A program made the translations under genes and the position numbers. Shown here piece by piece: positions 1 to 7,448 of a stretch of 40,793 bases of DNA. The stretch's first letter is position 1. Each line of letters opens with the position of its first letter. The stretch is from an uncultured Clostridia bacterium (GTDB lineage: Bacteria > Bacillota > Clostridia > Oscillospirales > Ruminococcaceae). The notes below the pieces were generated by a model. The model had not been told where the DNA came from. It did not search any database and was given only the letters and a program-made list of their open reading frames with translations. The stretch spans positions 1-40,793 of the forward strand of contig CANQXX010000018.1 in NCBI GenBank assembly GCA_947627905.1, written 5' to 3'.

Positions 1-66
1 CACCTGCTTTTTCTTTTGTTTTTACCTGACTGCTTCATTTTTTCTGACTTTGAGTTCGGTGTTTTG

Positions 67-183
67 CTATACTCTATCAACATTATATGAGCGTTTTAAT
101 TTTTCCAATGTTAATATTTGTGCGTCATATTCGGGATATCCGTCTGAAATGAATTGTGCAATGTAAAGATCATAAAGTTTTTG
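67..183 (-). pseudogene. In-frame C-terminal remnant of the JAMM gene, cut off by TAA
   Basis: Reading on in the frame of the JAMM gene beyond TAA at 184-186 gives 38 codons before TAG at 67-69. The peptide runs QKLYDLYIAQFISDGYPEYD and ends KLKRSYNVDRV. It has charged, helix-forming, protein-like composition, whereas the surrounding DNA is AT-rich and closed in other frames. No ATG or credible ribosome binding site starts a separate gene here. The simplest reading is a single base change that created the stop; a sequencing error is also possible. Confidence 0.55.
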
Positions 184-627
184 TTATATAATATTAGTAG
201 AATTATATACAAAAATTTTACCATTATGACAAGCAACGACACTTTTAACATAATTATGTACACAGCTTGAATTAAAATCATCAATACTTGGAGGCATACT
301 GTGCGGATGAGTATGCAAAGTTATTAAATTTTTATTATTTGCGATAATTCTTTTTATTGTTTCGGGATACACAACGCCCATTGGGTCACTTTCATCTAAG
401 GCGGATGCTATAACTTCACCGGTACCGCCATCGATCCAATACATATCTTCAAATTCAGTGCCGCTTCTATGCTTAAGAGCTTCTTTTGCGCAGTCATACA
501 GAGACTTATTGACATATGTGTTTTCTGTTATCCTGTCAAATTTTCTTCTATACAGACCACTTTCTATATATGACTTATTTACAAGTGTATTCTTATTTCT
601 GCCATACCTTTGATACTCAAGAACCAC
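184..627 (-). CDS. JAB/MPN-like protein with JAMM metalloprotease motif, probably truncated
   Basis: The 147-residue product carries a JAMM-type zinc signature near residues 104-117: HTHP, then S and D spaced as H-x-H-P-x(5)-S-x2-D, in the context HTHPHSMPPSIDDF. The strands around it (IDGGTGEV upstream, KSVVACHNGKIFVYN downstream) fit an MPN/JAB fold. JAMM proteins of bacteria usually cleave isopeptide or peptide bonds; the substrate here is unknown. The start is GTG at 627, preceded by GGGAAGTGG and by a consensus promoter at 647-675. The reading frame ends at TAA (184-186), but the same frame stays open for 38 more plausible codons to TAG at 67-69, so the gene looks interrupted by a nonsense change. 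Presence of the motif is clear; function is inferred. Confidence 0.7.
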   Translation of the reverse strand: MVLEYQRYGRNKNTLVNKSYIESGLYRRKFDRITENTYVNKSLYDCAKEALKHRSGTEFEDMYWIDGGTGEVIASALDESDPMGVVYPETIKRIIANNKNLITLHTHPHSMPPSIDDFNSSCVHNYVKSVVACHNGKIFVYNSTNII

Positions 628-646
628 TATACCACTTCCCTATTTT

Positions 647-675
647 ATTATAGCATGGAAATATCAATTTGTCAA
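647..675 (-). promoter_or_regulatory. Consensus sigma-A promoter of the JAMM gene
   Basis: On the minus strand TTGACA (670-675) and TATAAT (647-652) are separated by exactly 17 bases, a perfect housekeeping promoter. It starts about 15 bases before the GTG start. Its -35 box abuts the T-tract of the upstream gene's terminator, so the two minus-strand genes are transcribed separately. Confidence 0.85.
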
Positions 676-703
676 ATAAAAAACGCCGCCCGTGGGGGCG
701 GCG
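675..703 (-). terminator. Rho-independent terminator of the SLOG-like gene
   Basis: An 8-bp perfect GC stem (CGCCGCCC 684-691 with GGGCGGCG 696-703, loop 692-695) is followed on the minus strand by a T-rich tract (675-683). It lies directly after the stop codon of the gene ending at 712. Confidence 0.9.
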
Positions 704-711
704 GGGAATAT

Positions 712-1143
712 TCAGCTATTATCCTGATAAATATTTATTACTTCTTTTTCTTTTTTCGCCGCAAGCGCTGACAGTTTGTAAGAATTGCCGAATTTATTCC
801 TGACATATGTTACTGCAATATCCGCACGGGTCAGCATCCATTTGTTCCGGAAATCAATTGCAAATCGCTTGGGAACATTTTCAATGCCTTCAGGATATAT
901 GGTGTGCAAAAAATTTTCGCCGCCTTTCTGAGGAAGATATGCATATACGATATAGTATTTTATATCCGGATATTTATTATTTAATTCTTTCAATACCGAT
1001 AAAGCAAGTCTATCGAAATTTCCGTTATTTCCTACATAAAATTCTGCGGCATTTCTTTCCGTTATAAGTTTTGAAACAGTATCATATAAAACACTCCTTG
1101 CCGAATCCGGAGTATCTCTGTTGCCAAAGAATACACAAATCAT
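712..1143 (-). CDS. SLOG-superfamily (Rossmann-like) protein of unknown function
   Basis: The 143-residue protein starts MICVFFGNRD and contains YVGNNGNFDRLA, PDIKYYIVYAYLP and a late ADIAVTYVRNKFGNS segment. This is the alternating strand/helix plan of the short SLOG (DprA/YpsA/lysine-decarboxylase-like) proteins common in Firmicutes, which usually begin with a GHRD-type motif. Here it reads GNRD, so the usual His is replaced by Asn. SLOG domains bind nucleotides or nucleotide-derived ligands; no enzyme activity can be assigned from the sequence. The ATG at 1143 is preceded by a good GGAGG. A strong terminator follows. Neighbours are the interrupted JAMM gene and a repeat-rich intergenic stretch, so this edge looks accessory. 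Confidence 0.6.
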   Translation of the reverse strand: MICVFFGNRDTPDSARSVLYDTVSKLITERNAAEFYVGNNGNFDRLALSVLKELNNKYPDIKYYIVYAYLPQKGGENFLHTIYPEGIENVPKRFAIDFRNKWMLTRADIAVTYVRNKFGNSYKLSALAAKKEKEVINIYQDNS

Positions 1144-1289
1144 ATTTTTCCTCCATAGGATATGCCATTTAATTTATAAATTAAGCTATGTCACAATAAG
1201 AAGTTGATTTTAAGCAATTTTAAATGATAATTTAACCTTTAGTTATGCATTTATTTGTTAATGGTTCGTACCTTTCGTTATTCGCGTAT

Positions 1290-1423
1290 CGGGGAGACAA
1301 CCAAAAGGAGAGTGGGAAAACTTAATGGGAGACTTTAATGCGCCGCGCGTTTTCCCCCTCTCCTTAAGGTTTTCTCCCCGCGCCCTTCTTTCCTTTACCT
1401 CACCTCTTTTCCTGCTAAGCTCG
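1290..1423 (-). repeat. Palindromic repeat unit, left copy (inverted relative to 1516-1647)
   Basis: A ~134-bp unit. Its core is a long imperfect hairpin: 31-base arms at 1291-1321 and 1349-1379 match at 27 positions (arm begins GGGGAGACAACC, partner strand GGGGAGAAAACC). A polypyrimidine flank (1380-1423) follows. Read on the minus strand it aligns along its length with the unit at 1516-1647, including the GAGCTT start, the AAAGGAAA tract, the GGGGAAAAC arm end, a GC-rich loop edge (CGCGGCG here, CGCCGCG there), and the closing TTTTGGTTTGTCCCC-like arm. The gap between 1144 and the XRE gene otherwise holds AT-rich DNA with no credible gene. Confidence 0.75.
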
Positions 1424-1515
1424 TTGGTTCATTCTTTTTTGAAAATACTTTTTTGCTATGCTTTTTTCATTGATATCATATCAGAAAAGCGGGTTTACGA
1501 AAAAACCTGATTTTT

Positions 1516-1647
1516 GCGAGCTTGGGCGAAAGGGGTTAGGATAAAGGAAAAGGGGAGCAACGAGGGGAAAAACATAAAGGGAAGGGGAAAACCGCCGCGT
1601 TCAAGGGGCTTTCCGGTTTTTCCCTTCCCTTTTGGTTTGTCCCCTCG
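1516..1647 (+). repeat. Palindromic repeat unit, right copy
   Basis: Same family as 1290-1423 but in the opposite orientation. A purine-rich flank (1516-1560) is followed by a hairpin whose 34-base arms (1561-1594 and 1614-1647) match at 30 of 34 positions, with a 19-base loop. The transcript of either strand would fold into a very stable stem. Short open frames in this region derive only from the low-complexity purine tracts and have no ribosome binding site. It resembles a MITE- or REP-like dispersed element, but no transposase is visible. Confidence 0.75.
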
Positions 1648-1756
1648 TTCATCGAATAACATTATATACATACTATTAAAATTATTGTATGAACAGCAAT
1701 TAGTCTTTTGCTGTGACATGCCTATAAATTATTTCAGATTATTTTTGGATTTTTAA

Positions 1757-1832
1757 TAACTATATATGATTATTAAAATTTAGTATATCATAAAATATAG
1801 TTATTTGTCAACACTAAAATAACTAAATATGA
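1757..1832. promoter_or_regulatory. Probable operator repeats for the XRE regulator
   Basis: A 13-base motif occurs as TAACTATATATGA (1757-1769) and TAACTAAATATGA (1820-1832), 12 of 13 identical. A partial inverted copy (TATAGTTA, 1796-1803) lies between them. The last copy overlaps the -10 box of the promoter at 1805-1833. Binding there would repress the downstream gene, as expected for an autoregulated HTH protein; the link is inferred. Confidence 0.5.
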
Positions 1833-1833
1833 T
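1805..1833 (+). promoter_or_regulatory. Promoter of the XRE regulator
   Basis: TTGTCA (1805-1810), 17 bases, TATGAT (1828-1833). It ends 28 bases before the GTG start at 1862 and is overlapped by the repeated TAACTAwATATGA motif. Confidence 0.75.
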
Positions 1834-1861
1834 ATTATAAATAAAATTTATCTGAAAGAAA

Positions 1862-2203
1862 GTGGTAATTACGGCACATTACCCACGAATACGGGATTTG
1901 CGAGAAGATAATGATAAAAAGCAGTCTGAAATAGCCGATTATCTGGATACTACTGTACAGTATTATGGTTTATATGAAAAAGGCTCAAACGAGATCCCAT
2001 TTGAACGCGCCATTGCACTTGCAAAATATTACAATGTCAGCCTTGACTATATTGCAGGACTTACCAACGACAAGCGGGGCTTTTCCCACAGCGACCTTAC
2101 AAAGGAACAGAAAGACCTTTTGCGGCTTATGGAAAACCTTTCTCCCGAAGAAAAGAAAAAGACCGTTTCATTCCTGAAAGCGGTCATTGACATTATAAAA
2201 TAA
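1862..2203 (+). CDS. XRE-family helix-turn-helix transcriptional regulator
   Basis: The 113-residue protein has an N-terminal HTH_3 (Cro/C1-type) domain at about residues 8-66: RIRDLREDNDKKQSEIADYL, then a recognition helix around TTVQYYGLYEKG, then FERAIALAKYYNVSLDYIAGLT. The C-terminal tail (LTKEQKDLLRLMENLSPEEKKKTVSFLKAVI) is a charged helix seen in many small Firmicutes repressors, probably for dimerisation. The start is GTG after GAAAGAAAG. It stands alone between a repeat-rich gap and a convergent terminator. Operator-like repeats overlap its promoter, so it likely represses itself. Its other targets are not visible. Confidence 0.85.
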   Translation: MVITAHYPRIRDLREDNDKKQSEIADYLDTTVQYYGLYEKGSNEIPFERAIALAKYYNVSLDYIAGLTNDKRGFSHSDLTKEQKDLLRLMENLSPEEKKKTVSFLKAVIDIIK

Positions 2204-2214
2204 ATTATAAAAAT

Positions 2215-2244
2215 AAATGGCAGAGAAATTTTTCCCTGCCATTT
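2215..2244. terminator. Bidirectional terminator between the XRE gene and yqeG
   Basis: A stem of AAATGGCAG (2215-2223) with CTGCCATTT (2236-2244) is flanked by A- and T-rich DNA on both sides. It sits between two convergent genes and can serve both. Confidence 0.75.
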
Positions 2245-2263
2245 TATATTGAACTGTATTGTT

Positions 2264-2761
2264 TCAGTCAAATCTGTTGAACCGTTTTGGAAGAAACGGT
2301 TTTTCTATTGCGCGCTTTATCCTGAAAGGAACGCTCGTTTCCGGCGCTATCGGCGAAACAAATATCGAACGCATCCCTGCAAGATTTGCTCCCAGTACGT
2401 CGGTAAATATCTGATCTCCTACGGCGCAGACCTGATCTTTCCGCAGACCAAGCTCCTTTATGGCTTTGCGGAATCCTATCGGTATTGGCTTTGCTCCGTT
2501 GGGCACGAAGTTCAGTCCCAGAACTTCCGCAAACGGAGTAACGCGTTCCGGCTTGTTGTTGCTTACGATAAGCAGCTCTATCCCGTTAGCTTTCATGTTT
2601 GCTATCCAGTCGAGCACCCCGTCTGCCGGAACAGGATTATTATGCGTGGTCAGCGTGTTGTCAAGGTCAAGCAGAAGCGCTTTTATATCGTGGACTTCCA
2701 GTGAAGCCGGCGTTATTTCAAGTACCGACCTTAACGCAAACGTTGGCTTGAAAAATGCCAT
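2264..2761 (-). CDS. yqeG: YqeG family HAD IIIA-type phosphatase
   Basis: The 165-residue protein has the HAD signature DLDNTL (D32, D34), a SNNKPERV motif (motif II Ser/Thr region), a motif III lysine in GAKPIPIGF, and motif IV VGDQIFTDVLGAN. This matches the YqeG branch of HAD phosphatases, which is near-universal in Firmicutes; relatives in other lineages dephosphorylate phosphatidylglycerophosphate. Its own substrate is not shown by the sequence. It lies 12 bases after typA on the same strand with GGAGGA as ribosome binding site, so the two are probably cotranscribed. Confidence 0.9.
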   Translation of the reverse strand: MAFFKPTFALRSVLEITPASLEVHDIKALLLDLDNTLTTHNNPVPADGVLDWIANMKANGIELLIVSNNKPERVTPFAEVLGLNFVPNGAKPIPIGFRKAIKELGLRKDQVCAVGDQIFTDVLGANLAGMRSIFVSPIAPETSVPFRIKRAIEKPFLPKRFNRFD

Positions 2762-2773
2762 ATTTTCCTCCGA

Positions 2774-4594
2774 TCATTTGAGTTTGGCTTTCTGTTTTGC
2801 ACGAAGCGCGTTGTCAAGTATCCTCTTTCTTATGCGTATGGACTTTGGCGTGATTTCAAGGAGTTCATCGTCGGCAATAAATTCCAGACTGTCCTCAAGT
2901 GAGAGTTTTCTGGGAGGAACGAGCCGCAGCGCGTCGTCCGAGCCGCTTGCTCTTGTATTTGTAAGATGCTTTTTCTTGCAGACATTTACAACTAAGTCCT
3001 CGGATTTGGGAGATGCGCCTACTACCATTCCCTCATAGACCTGAGTGCCTGCGCCGATAAACAGAGAGCCGCGCTCCTGAGCGTTGAAAAGCCCGTAAGT
3101 AACGGCTTCGCCTGCTTCAAAGCAGATGAGCGAACCGGAGCTTCTTCTGGGGATCTCACCCTTGTAGGGTTCATATTTTTCAAATACCGAGCTTATAACG
3201 CCCTCGCCCTTGGTGTCGGTGAGAAATTCGGATTTGTATCCGAAAAGTCCTCTCGACGGGATAAGAAATTCGAGTTTCATGCGGCTTCCTACCGGGTGCA
3301 TGGACTGGAGCTCGGCTTTTCTTGTGCCGAGTTTTTCCATTACTGCGCCGACGGATTCCTCCGGAACATCTATTACAAGACGTTCCACAGGTTCGCATTT
3401 TACGCCGTCTATTTCTTTATAGAGAACTCTCGGTGTGGAAACGGAAAGCTCGTAACCCTCCCGGCGCATTGTTTCTATAAGAATGGAAAGGTGCATTTCA
3501 CCGCGTCCTGCAACGATAAAGCTGTCCGTACTGTCTGTCTCGGATACGCGCAGGGAAACGTCCCGGAGTATCTCCTTGAAAAGCCTTTCGCGGAGCTGGC
3601 GGGAAGTAACGAATTTCCCCTCACGTCCGGCAAAAGGACTGTCATTTACCGAGAAAGTCATTTCAACTGTCGGTTCGGAAATTTTAACGAACGGAACGGG
3701 TTCATAATTGTCAGCATCACAAAGCGTATCGCCGATAGTAATGTTTTCAATGCCGGATATCCATACTATATCTCCGACTTTTGCTTCTTCGGCGGGAACA
3801 CGGTTAAGACCGTCTATCTGATAAAGGGTGACTACCTTGCTGTTGAATGGCTTTCTTGTTTCGTGATAATCGCCTACGATCACCTGCTGACCGACTTTTA
3901 TAGTTCCGCGTTCGATACGTCCTATGCCAATTCTTCCTACATAATCGTTATAGTCTATGGAAGATATCAGCATCTGCAGGGGAGCGTCCGGGTCACCCTC
4001 GGGAGCGGGTATATGGTTCAGGATAGTTTCAAACAGCGGAACAAGATCCGTTCCCGTTTCATACTGGCTGAACGAAGCCGTTCCTGAACGTCCGGAACAG
4101 AAAAGGATAGGACTTTCAAGCTGCTCATCGCTGGCGTCAAGGTCAAGGAGAAGTTCAAGCACTTCATCGCCTATTTCGTCAAGACGGGCGTCGGGACGGT
4201 CTATCTTGTTTACGACTATGATTATCCTGTGTCCCATTTCAAGGGCTTTCTGAAGAACGAACCTTGTCTGGGGCATACAGCCCTCCGCGGCGTCAACAAG
4301 GAGCACAACGCCGTCCACCATTTTCAGGACGCGTTCTACTTCTCCGCCGAAATCGGCGTGGCCCGGAGTATCTATGATGTTTATTTTTACGTCCTTATAG
4401 GTAACGGCAGTGTTTTTTGCAAGTATCGTAATTCCTCTTTCACGTTCAAGATCGTTGGAGTCCATAACTCTTTCGGCGACGTTCTGATTTTCACGGAAAG
4501 CGCCTGCCTGTTTCAGCATTTCGTCAACGAGCGTAGTTTTTCCGTGGTCAACGTGAGCTATTATAGCAACGTTTCTCAGGTCGTTTCTAACCAT
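2774..4594 (-). CDS. typA: Translational GTPase TypA/BipA
   Basis: The 606-residue length is typical of TypA. The G1 loop is AHVDHGKTT (residues 13-21), with ERGITI switch I, DTPGHADF (G3), NKIDRPDAR (G4) and a later SGRSG (G5). EF-G-like domains follow, ending in the BipA-specific basic C-terminus. The factor binds the ribosome and helps 50S assembly and growth at low temperature or under stress. The start is ATG after AGGAAGG. A terminator separates it from the upstream tRNA-Tyr, so it must have its own promoter, which I could not identify. yqeG follows directly. Confidence 0.96.
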   Translation of the reverse strand: MVRNDLRNVAIIAHVDHGKTTLVDEMLKQAGAFRENQNVAERVMDSNDLERERGITILAKNTAVTYKDVKINIIDTPGHADFGGEVERVLKMVDGVVLLVDAAEGCMPQTRFVLQKALEMGHRIIIVVNKIDRPDARLDEIGDEVLELLLDLDASDEQLESPILFCSGRSGTASFSQYETGTDLVPLFETILNHIPAPEGDPDAPLQMLISSIDYNDYVGRIGIGRIERGTIKVGQQVIVGDYHETRKPFNSKVVTLYQIDGLNRVPAEEAKVGDIVWISGIENITIGDTLCDADNYEPVPFVKISEPTVEMTFSVNDSPFAGREGKFVTSRQLRERLFKEILRDVSLRVSETDSTDSFIVAGRGEMHLSILIETMRREGYELSVSTPRVLYKEIDGVKCEPVERLVIDVPEESVGAVMEKLGTRKAELQSMHPVGSRMKLEFLIPSRGLFGYKSEFLTDTKGEGVISSVFEKYEPYKGEIPRRSSGSLICFEAGEAVTYGLFNAQERGSLFIGAGTQVYEGMVVGASPKSEDLVVNVCKKKHLTNTRASGSDDALRLVPPRKLSLEDSLEFIADDELLEITPKSIRIRKRILDNALRAKQKAKLK

Positions 4595-4654
4595 AAAAAT
4601 TTCCTTCCTGTACTTGTGTTTCTATTTCCGGATAAACGGGAAATATTCCTGTGC

Positions 4655-4685
4655 AAAAAATTACGTCCTGCAAATGCAGGACGTA
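4655..4685 (-). terminator. Terminator of the tRNA-Thr/tRNA-Tyr unit
   Basis: A perfect 11-bp inverted repeat (TACGTCCTGCA 4662-4672 with its partner 4675-4685) is followed on the minus strand by a T-tract at 4655-4661. It lies six bases beyond the tRNA-Tyr gene including CCA, and ahead of typA. Confidence 0.92.
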
Positions 4686-4687
4686 TC

Positions 4688-4771
4688 TGGTGGAAGAGGG
4701 TGGATTCGAACCACCGAAGCCGAAGCAGCAGATTTACAGTCTGTCCCCTTTGACCCCTCGGGAACTCTTCC
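4688..4771 (-). tRNA. tRNA-Tyr (GTA)
   Basis: The minus strand shows a 7-bp acceptor stem (GGAAGAG with CTCTTCC), an encoded CCA (4688-4690), anticodon GTA in the loop of CAGACTGTAAATCTG, a long variable arm typical of bacterial tRNA-Tyr, and a TTCGAATC T loop. It is the last gene of the unit with tRNA-Thr, just before a terminator. Confidence 0.96.
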
Positions 4772-4792
4772 ATAAATATTGGATAACATAAA

Positions 4793-4868
4793 TGGAGCTG
4801 GTGGACGGACTCGAACCCCCGACCTGCTGATTACAAATCAGCTGCTCTACCAACTGAGCTACACCAGC
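4793..4868 (-). tRNA. tRNA-Thr (TGT)
   Basis: The minus strand has acceptor stem GCTGGTG/CACCAGC, TAGCTCAGTTGG D arm, anticodon loop TTTGTAA (anticodon TGT) on a GCTGA/TCAGC stem, GGTTCGAGTCC T loop and encoded CCA at 4793-4795. It lies 21 bases upstream of tRNA-Tyr and shares its promoter. Confidence 0.96.
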
Positions 4869-4903
4869 TTGAATAACGCTGTCCTCGTTTAAACGACTTA
4901 ATA

Positions 4904-4932
4904 AGTATATCACCCGGCATTGATTTTGTCAA
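4904..4932 (-). promoter_or_regulatory. Promoter of tRNA-Thr and tRNA-Tyr
   Basis: On the minus strand TTGACA (4927-4932), 17 bases, TATACT (4904-4909). It lies 36 bases upstream of the tRNA-Thr 5' end. Confidence 0.85.
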
Positions 4933-5102
4933 GCAGGTTTATAATGTTTTACAATTTGTTAATATCTTATCGGCATAAATCCGGAAGAAAAAGGATTTCA
5001 TGCTGACTATCCTTACATTCAGCCGGCATTTGCATAAAATTCAGACGTTTGGCTTGTTTTGTCTGTTTACTTACCGGAGCTTTCCGGTTATAATTAATAA
5101 AG

Positions 5103-5179
5103 TGGTCGGGGCGACAGGACTCGAACCTGCGGCATCTTGGTCCCAAACCAAGCACTCTACCAAACTGAGTTACGCCCCG
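5103..5179 (-). tRNA. tRNA-Pro (TGG)
   Basis: The minus strand has acceptor CGGGGCG/CGCCCCG, anticodon stem CTTGG/CCAAG with loop TTTGGGA (anticodon TGG), a T arm with GGTTCGAGTCC, and encoded CCA at 5103-5105. About 170 bases without a gene separate it from the tRNA-Thr promoter. They hold only a small ACCGGA/TCCGGT hairpin without a clear T-tract. Confidence 0.96.
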
Positions 5180-5198
5180 GTGTCGGACAGTACATTAC

Positions 5199-5227
5199 AT
5201 TATACTTGATTTCTCCGGTTTTGTCAA
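5199..5227 (-). promoter_or_regulatory. Perfect consensus promoter of tRNA-Pro
   Basis: On the minus strand TTGACA (5222-5227), 17 bases, TATAAT (5199-5204), 20 bases upstream of the mature tRNA. It is divergent from the atp promoter 48 bases away. Confidence 0.9.
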
Positions 5228-5274
5228 TAGTTTTTATAAAAAATCACGAATTTTTTTAAAAGGGAAAAAAACAG

Positions 5275-5303
5275 TTGAAATTTTTCGATGAAAATGGTAT
5301 AAT
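5275..5303 (+). promoter_or_regulatory. Promoter of the atp operon
   Basis: TTGAAA (5275-5280), 17 bases, TATAAT (5298-5303), 68 bases upstream of the first gene. An A/T-rich tract (5225-5275) separates it from the divergent tRNA-Pro promoter and could act as an UP element; that role is inferred. Confidence 0.85.
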
Positions 5304-5371
5304 AAAAATGTATTTTTTGATAATGCTTTAAAAGCTATGCGAAAACGGCGCGGAAGGAGAACTGATAACAG

Positions 5372-5764
5372 ATGTCCGGAAGGATATTCAGCGAAATGAT
5401 AGTCAGGGAACTGAAATTCCTTTTGCCGCGCGCGCTGATCCTTGATGTTATTATATACATTATCACGCTCCCTGTGTATAAATTCGGACTTGAGATACCG
5501 TTAGGGCTCCTTTCGGGAACTGCGGTCATGGCTCTGAATTTTATAATTCTCGGGAAATCGTCCGAGTATGCGGTGGAAAAAACGGTCGGCATGGCAAAGG
5601 GCTTTATGTTCGGCTCGTATATCCTGAGGCTGTTCATTGTGGGACTGCTTTTCTACGCCTGCGTGAAGCTGCCGCAGATAGACCTTATAGCGGCGGCGCT
5701 GCCGCAGCTTTATCCGAAGATCGCTTATACTCTTGACGCGGTGATAAAAAAGAAGGGAAGATGA
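5372..5764 (+). CDS. atpI: ATP synthase subunit I (AtpI-like) membrane protein
   Basis: The 130-residue protein has about four hydrophobic segments (residues 18-38, 40-60, 72-95 and 98-115). The paired helices GLEIPLGLLSGTAVMALNFIIL and KGFMFGSYILRLFIVGLLFYA resemble Pfam ATP-synthase I proteins. In relatives this small protein helps assemble the c-ring, sometimes with Mg2+ uptake. It is the first gene behind the operon promoter and ends 4 bases before atpB, the standard place for atpI. The RBS GGAAGGAG lies rather far (about 12 bases) from the ATG. The family call rests on position and topology more than on a firm motif. Confidence 0.75.
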   Translation: MSGRIFSEMIVRELKFLLPRALILDVIIYIITLPVYKFGLEIPLGLLSGTAVMALNFIILGKSSEYAVEKTVGMAKGFMFGSYILRLFIVGLLFYACVKLPQIDLIAAALPQLYPKIAYTLDAVIKKKGR

Positions 5765-5768
5765 TAGC

Positions 5769-6497
5769 ATGAATGTGGAGGTACAGGGTCCGAAGCGGAT
5801 GATATCGCTGCTTTCCGATGACGGCAGCATTATTTTTTCGATATCGGAATCGGTAGTCACCGGCTGGATAGTGATCCTGATAGTTCTTGTGCTGTGCCTT
5901 GTTCTTACGAAGGATCTTAAAAAGATACCCGAAACAAAGCGGCAATGCGCTGCCGAATATATCGTAAAGACCGTCAACAACATGATAGAGAGCAATATGG
6001 GCAGGGATCTTATGGGCTATGCTCCGTATATTGCGGCGGTGTTCTCCTATATAATAATCGGAACGCTCATATCAATGATAGGCTTCAGGAGCATTACTGC
6101 GGATATAAGCGTTACCGGCGGACTGGCGCTGATGACGTTCACACTCATAACATATACGAAGATACGCTATAACGGCGTAGGAAAGTATCTTTTCAGCTTT
6201 GTGAACCCCTTGAATATCATAAGCGAGGTCGCAACGCCGGTATCAATGGCGCTCCGTCTTTTCGGAAACGTCTGCGGCGGCATGATAATAACGATGATAC
6301 TGTACGGCGCTCTCGGTGCGCTCAGCGCGTCGGTATACGGCTTGCTGGGACTTAACGCTGACGTTTACTATTTCAATATCTTCCAGATAGGTATCCCGGC
6401 AGTGCTGTCGATATATTTCGACCTGTTCTCGGGTGCTATACAGTCATATGTATTCATAATGCTTACTATGGCATATATCAAAATGGGCAAAGAATAA
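5769..6497 (+). CDS. atpB: F-type ATP synthase subunit a
   Basis: The 242-residue protein has an ion-channel helix carrying the essential arginine in MALRLFGNV (R163, equivalent to E. coli aR210). Before it are FVNPLNIISEVATPVS and an early SRS-like TM region. The C-terminal helix is PAVLSIYFDLFSGAIQSYVFIMLTMAYI, with Q in the usual place. Five to six membrane helices are visible. It forms the half-channels that pass H+ or Na+ to the c-ring. It begins 4 bases after atpI; atpE follows after 20 bases. Confidence 0.96.
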   Translation: MNVEVQGPKRMISLLSDDGSIIFSISESVVTGWIVILIVLVLCLVLTKDLKKIPETKRQCAAEYIVKTVNNMIESNMGRDLMGYAPYIAAVFSYIIIGTLISMIGFRSITADISVTGGLALMTFTLITYTKIRYNGVGKYLFSFVNPLNIISEVATPVSMALRLFGNVCGGMIITMILYGALGALSASVYGLLGLNADVYYFNIFQIGIPAVLSIYFDLFSGAIQSYVFIMLTMAYIKMGKE

Positions 6498-6511
6498 TTT
6501 TTTGGAGGTAA

Positions 6512-6825
<314 letters not shown>

Positions 6826-6932
6826 GCAGTATATGCGGCAGGACGGTACGGTCAGTTACGGTCCGTATCAGATCGCCGGAGCATGAGTTCCGGAAATGAA
6901 TATTTTGCGGAACAGGAGGAAAAGATCAGTCT

Positions 6933-7448
6933 ATGAAAATCGGACCTATGTATTTTGATTTCTTTTCTATCGACTGGACAACTATTGCCGGTACGATATT
7001 GAACACTCTGATCCTGTTTCTGGTCATCAAGCATTTTCTTTTCGACAGGGTGAATGCCATACTTGAATCCCGGAAAACGGAGGTCGCCAAGACCTACGAG
7101 GACGCGGACAAGGCATACGCCAACGCCAAGCAGCTTGAAACCGAATATACCGACAAGCTCTCCGCGGCTAAGGAGGAATCCGCCGAGATCGTCAAGAATG
7201 CCACGAAGCGCGCTCAGCTGCGCTCGGAGGAGATAATATCCGAGGCAAAGGACGAAGCAAAGGGCATACTCGGCAAGGCGGAAGCCGACATTGAAAAGGA
7301 AAAGAAACGCGCTGTAAATCAGATAAAAGATGAAATATCCGATATTGCCATGTCCATTGCTTCAAGCGTCGTATCAAAAGAACTTGACGCTAAAACGCAT
7401 GAACAGCTTATCGAAAGTTTCATCGACGACCTTGGTGATACGGAATGA
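6933..7448 (+). CDS. atpF: F-type ATP synthase subunit b
   Basis: The 171-residue protein has one N-terminal membrane helix (about residues 10-32, TIAGTILNTLILFLVIKHFLF), the FDRVNAILESRK junction typical of subunit b, and then a long charged coiled coil rich in A, E and K to the end. As a dimer it forms the peripheral stalk that holds alpha3beta3 to subunit a through delta. The RBS is AGGAGG. Its stop overlaps the atpH start in ATGA, giving translational coupling. Confidence 0.95.
   Translation: MKIGPMYFDFFSIDWTTIAGTILNTLILFLVIKHFLFDRVNAILESRKTEVAKTYEDADKAYANAKQLETEYTDKLSAAKEESAEIVKNATKRAQLRSEEIISEAKDEAKGILGKAEADIEKEKKRAVNQIKDEISDIAMSIASSVVSKELDAKTHEQLIESFIDDLGDTE

Noticed and set aside
184-186. 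Programmed readthrough or recoding of the TAA in the JAMM gene
   Set aside because: TAA is not a selenocysteine or pyrrolysine codon and no recoding structure is evident; a nonsense mutation is simpler.
1325-1756. Short open frames of 61-80 codons on both strands
   Set aside because: They fall inside the purine/pyrimidine repeat units, have low-complexity products and no ribosome binding sites.
1-2250. Prophage or integrative element end
   Set aside because: An XRE gene and repeats are present, but there is no integrase, attachment repeat or structural gene.
2460-4253. Several plus-strand open frames opposite typA and yqeG
   Set aside because: They are shadows of strongly conserved minus-strand genes, with serine-rich products and no start signals.
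5070-5095. Terminator after tRNA-Pro
   Set aside because: ACCGGA/TCCGGT forms a short hairpin, but the minus strand has no T-tract after it.
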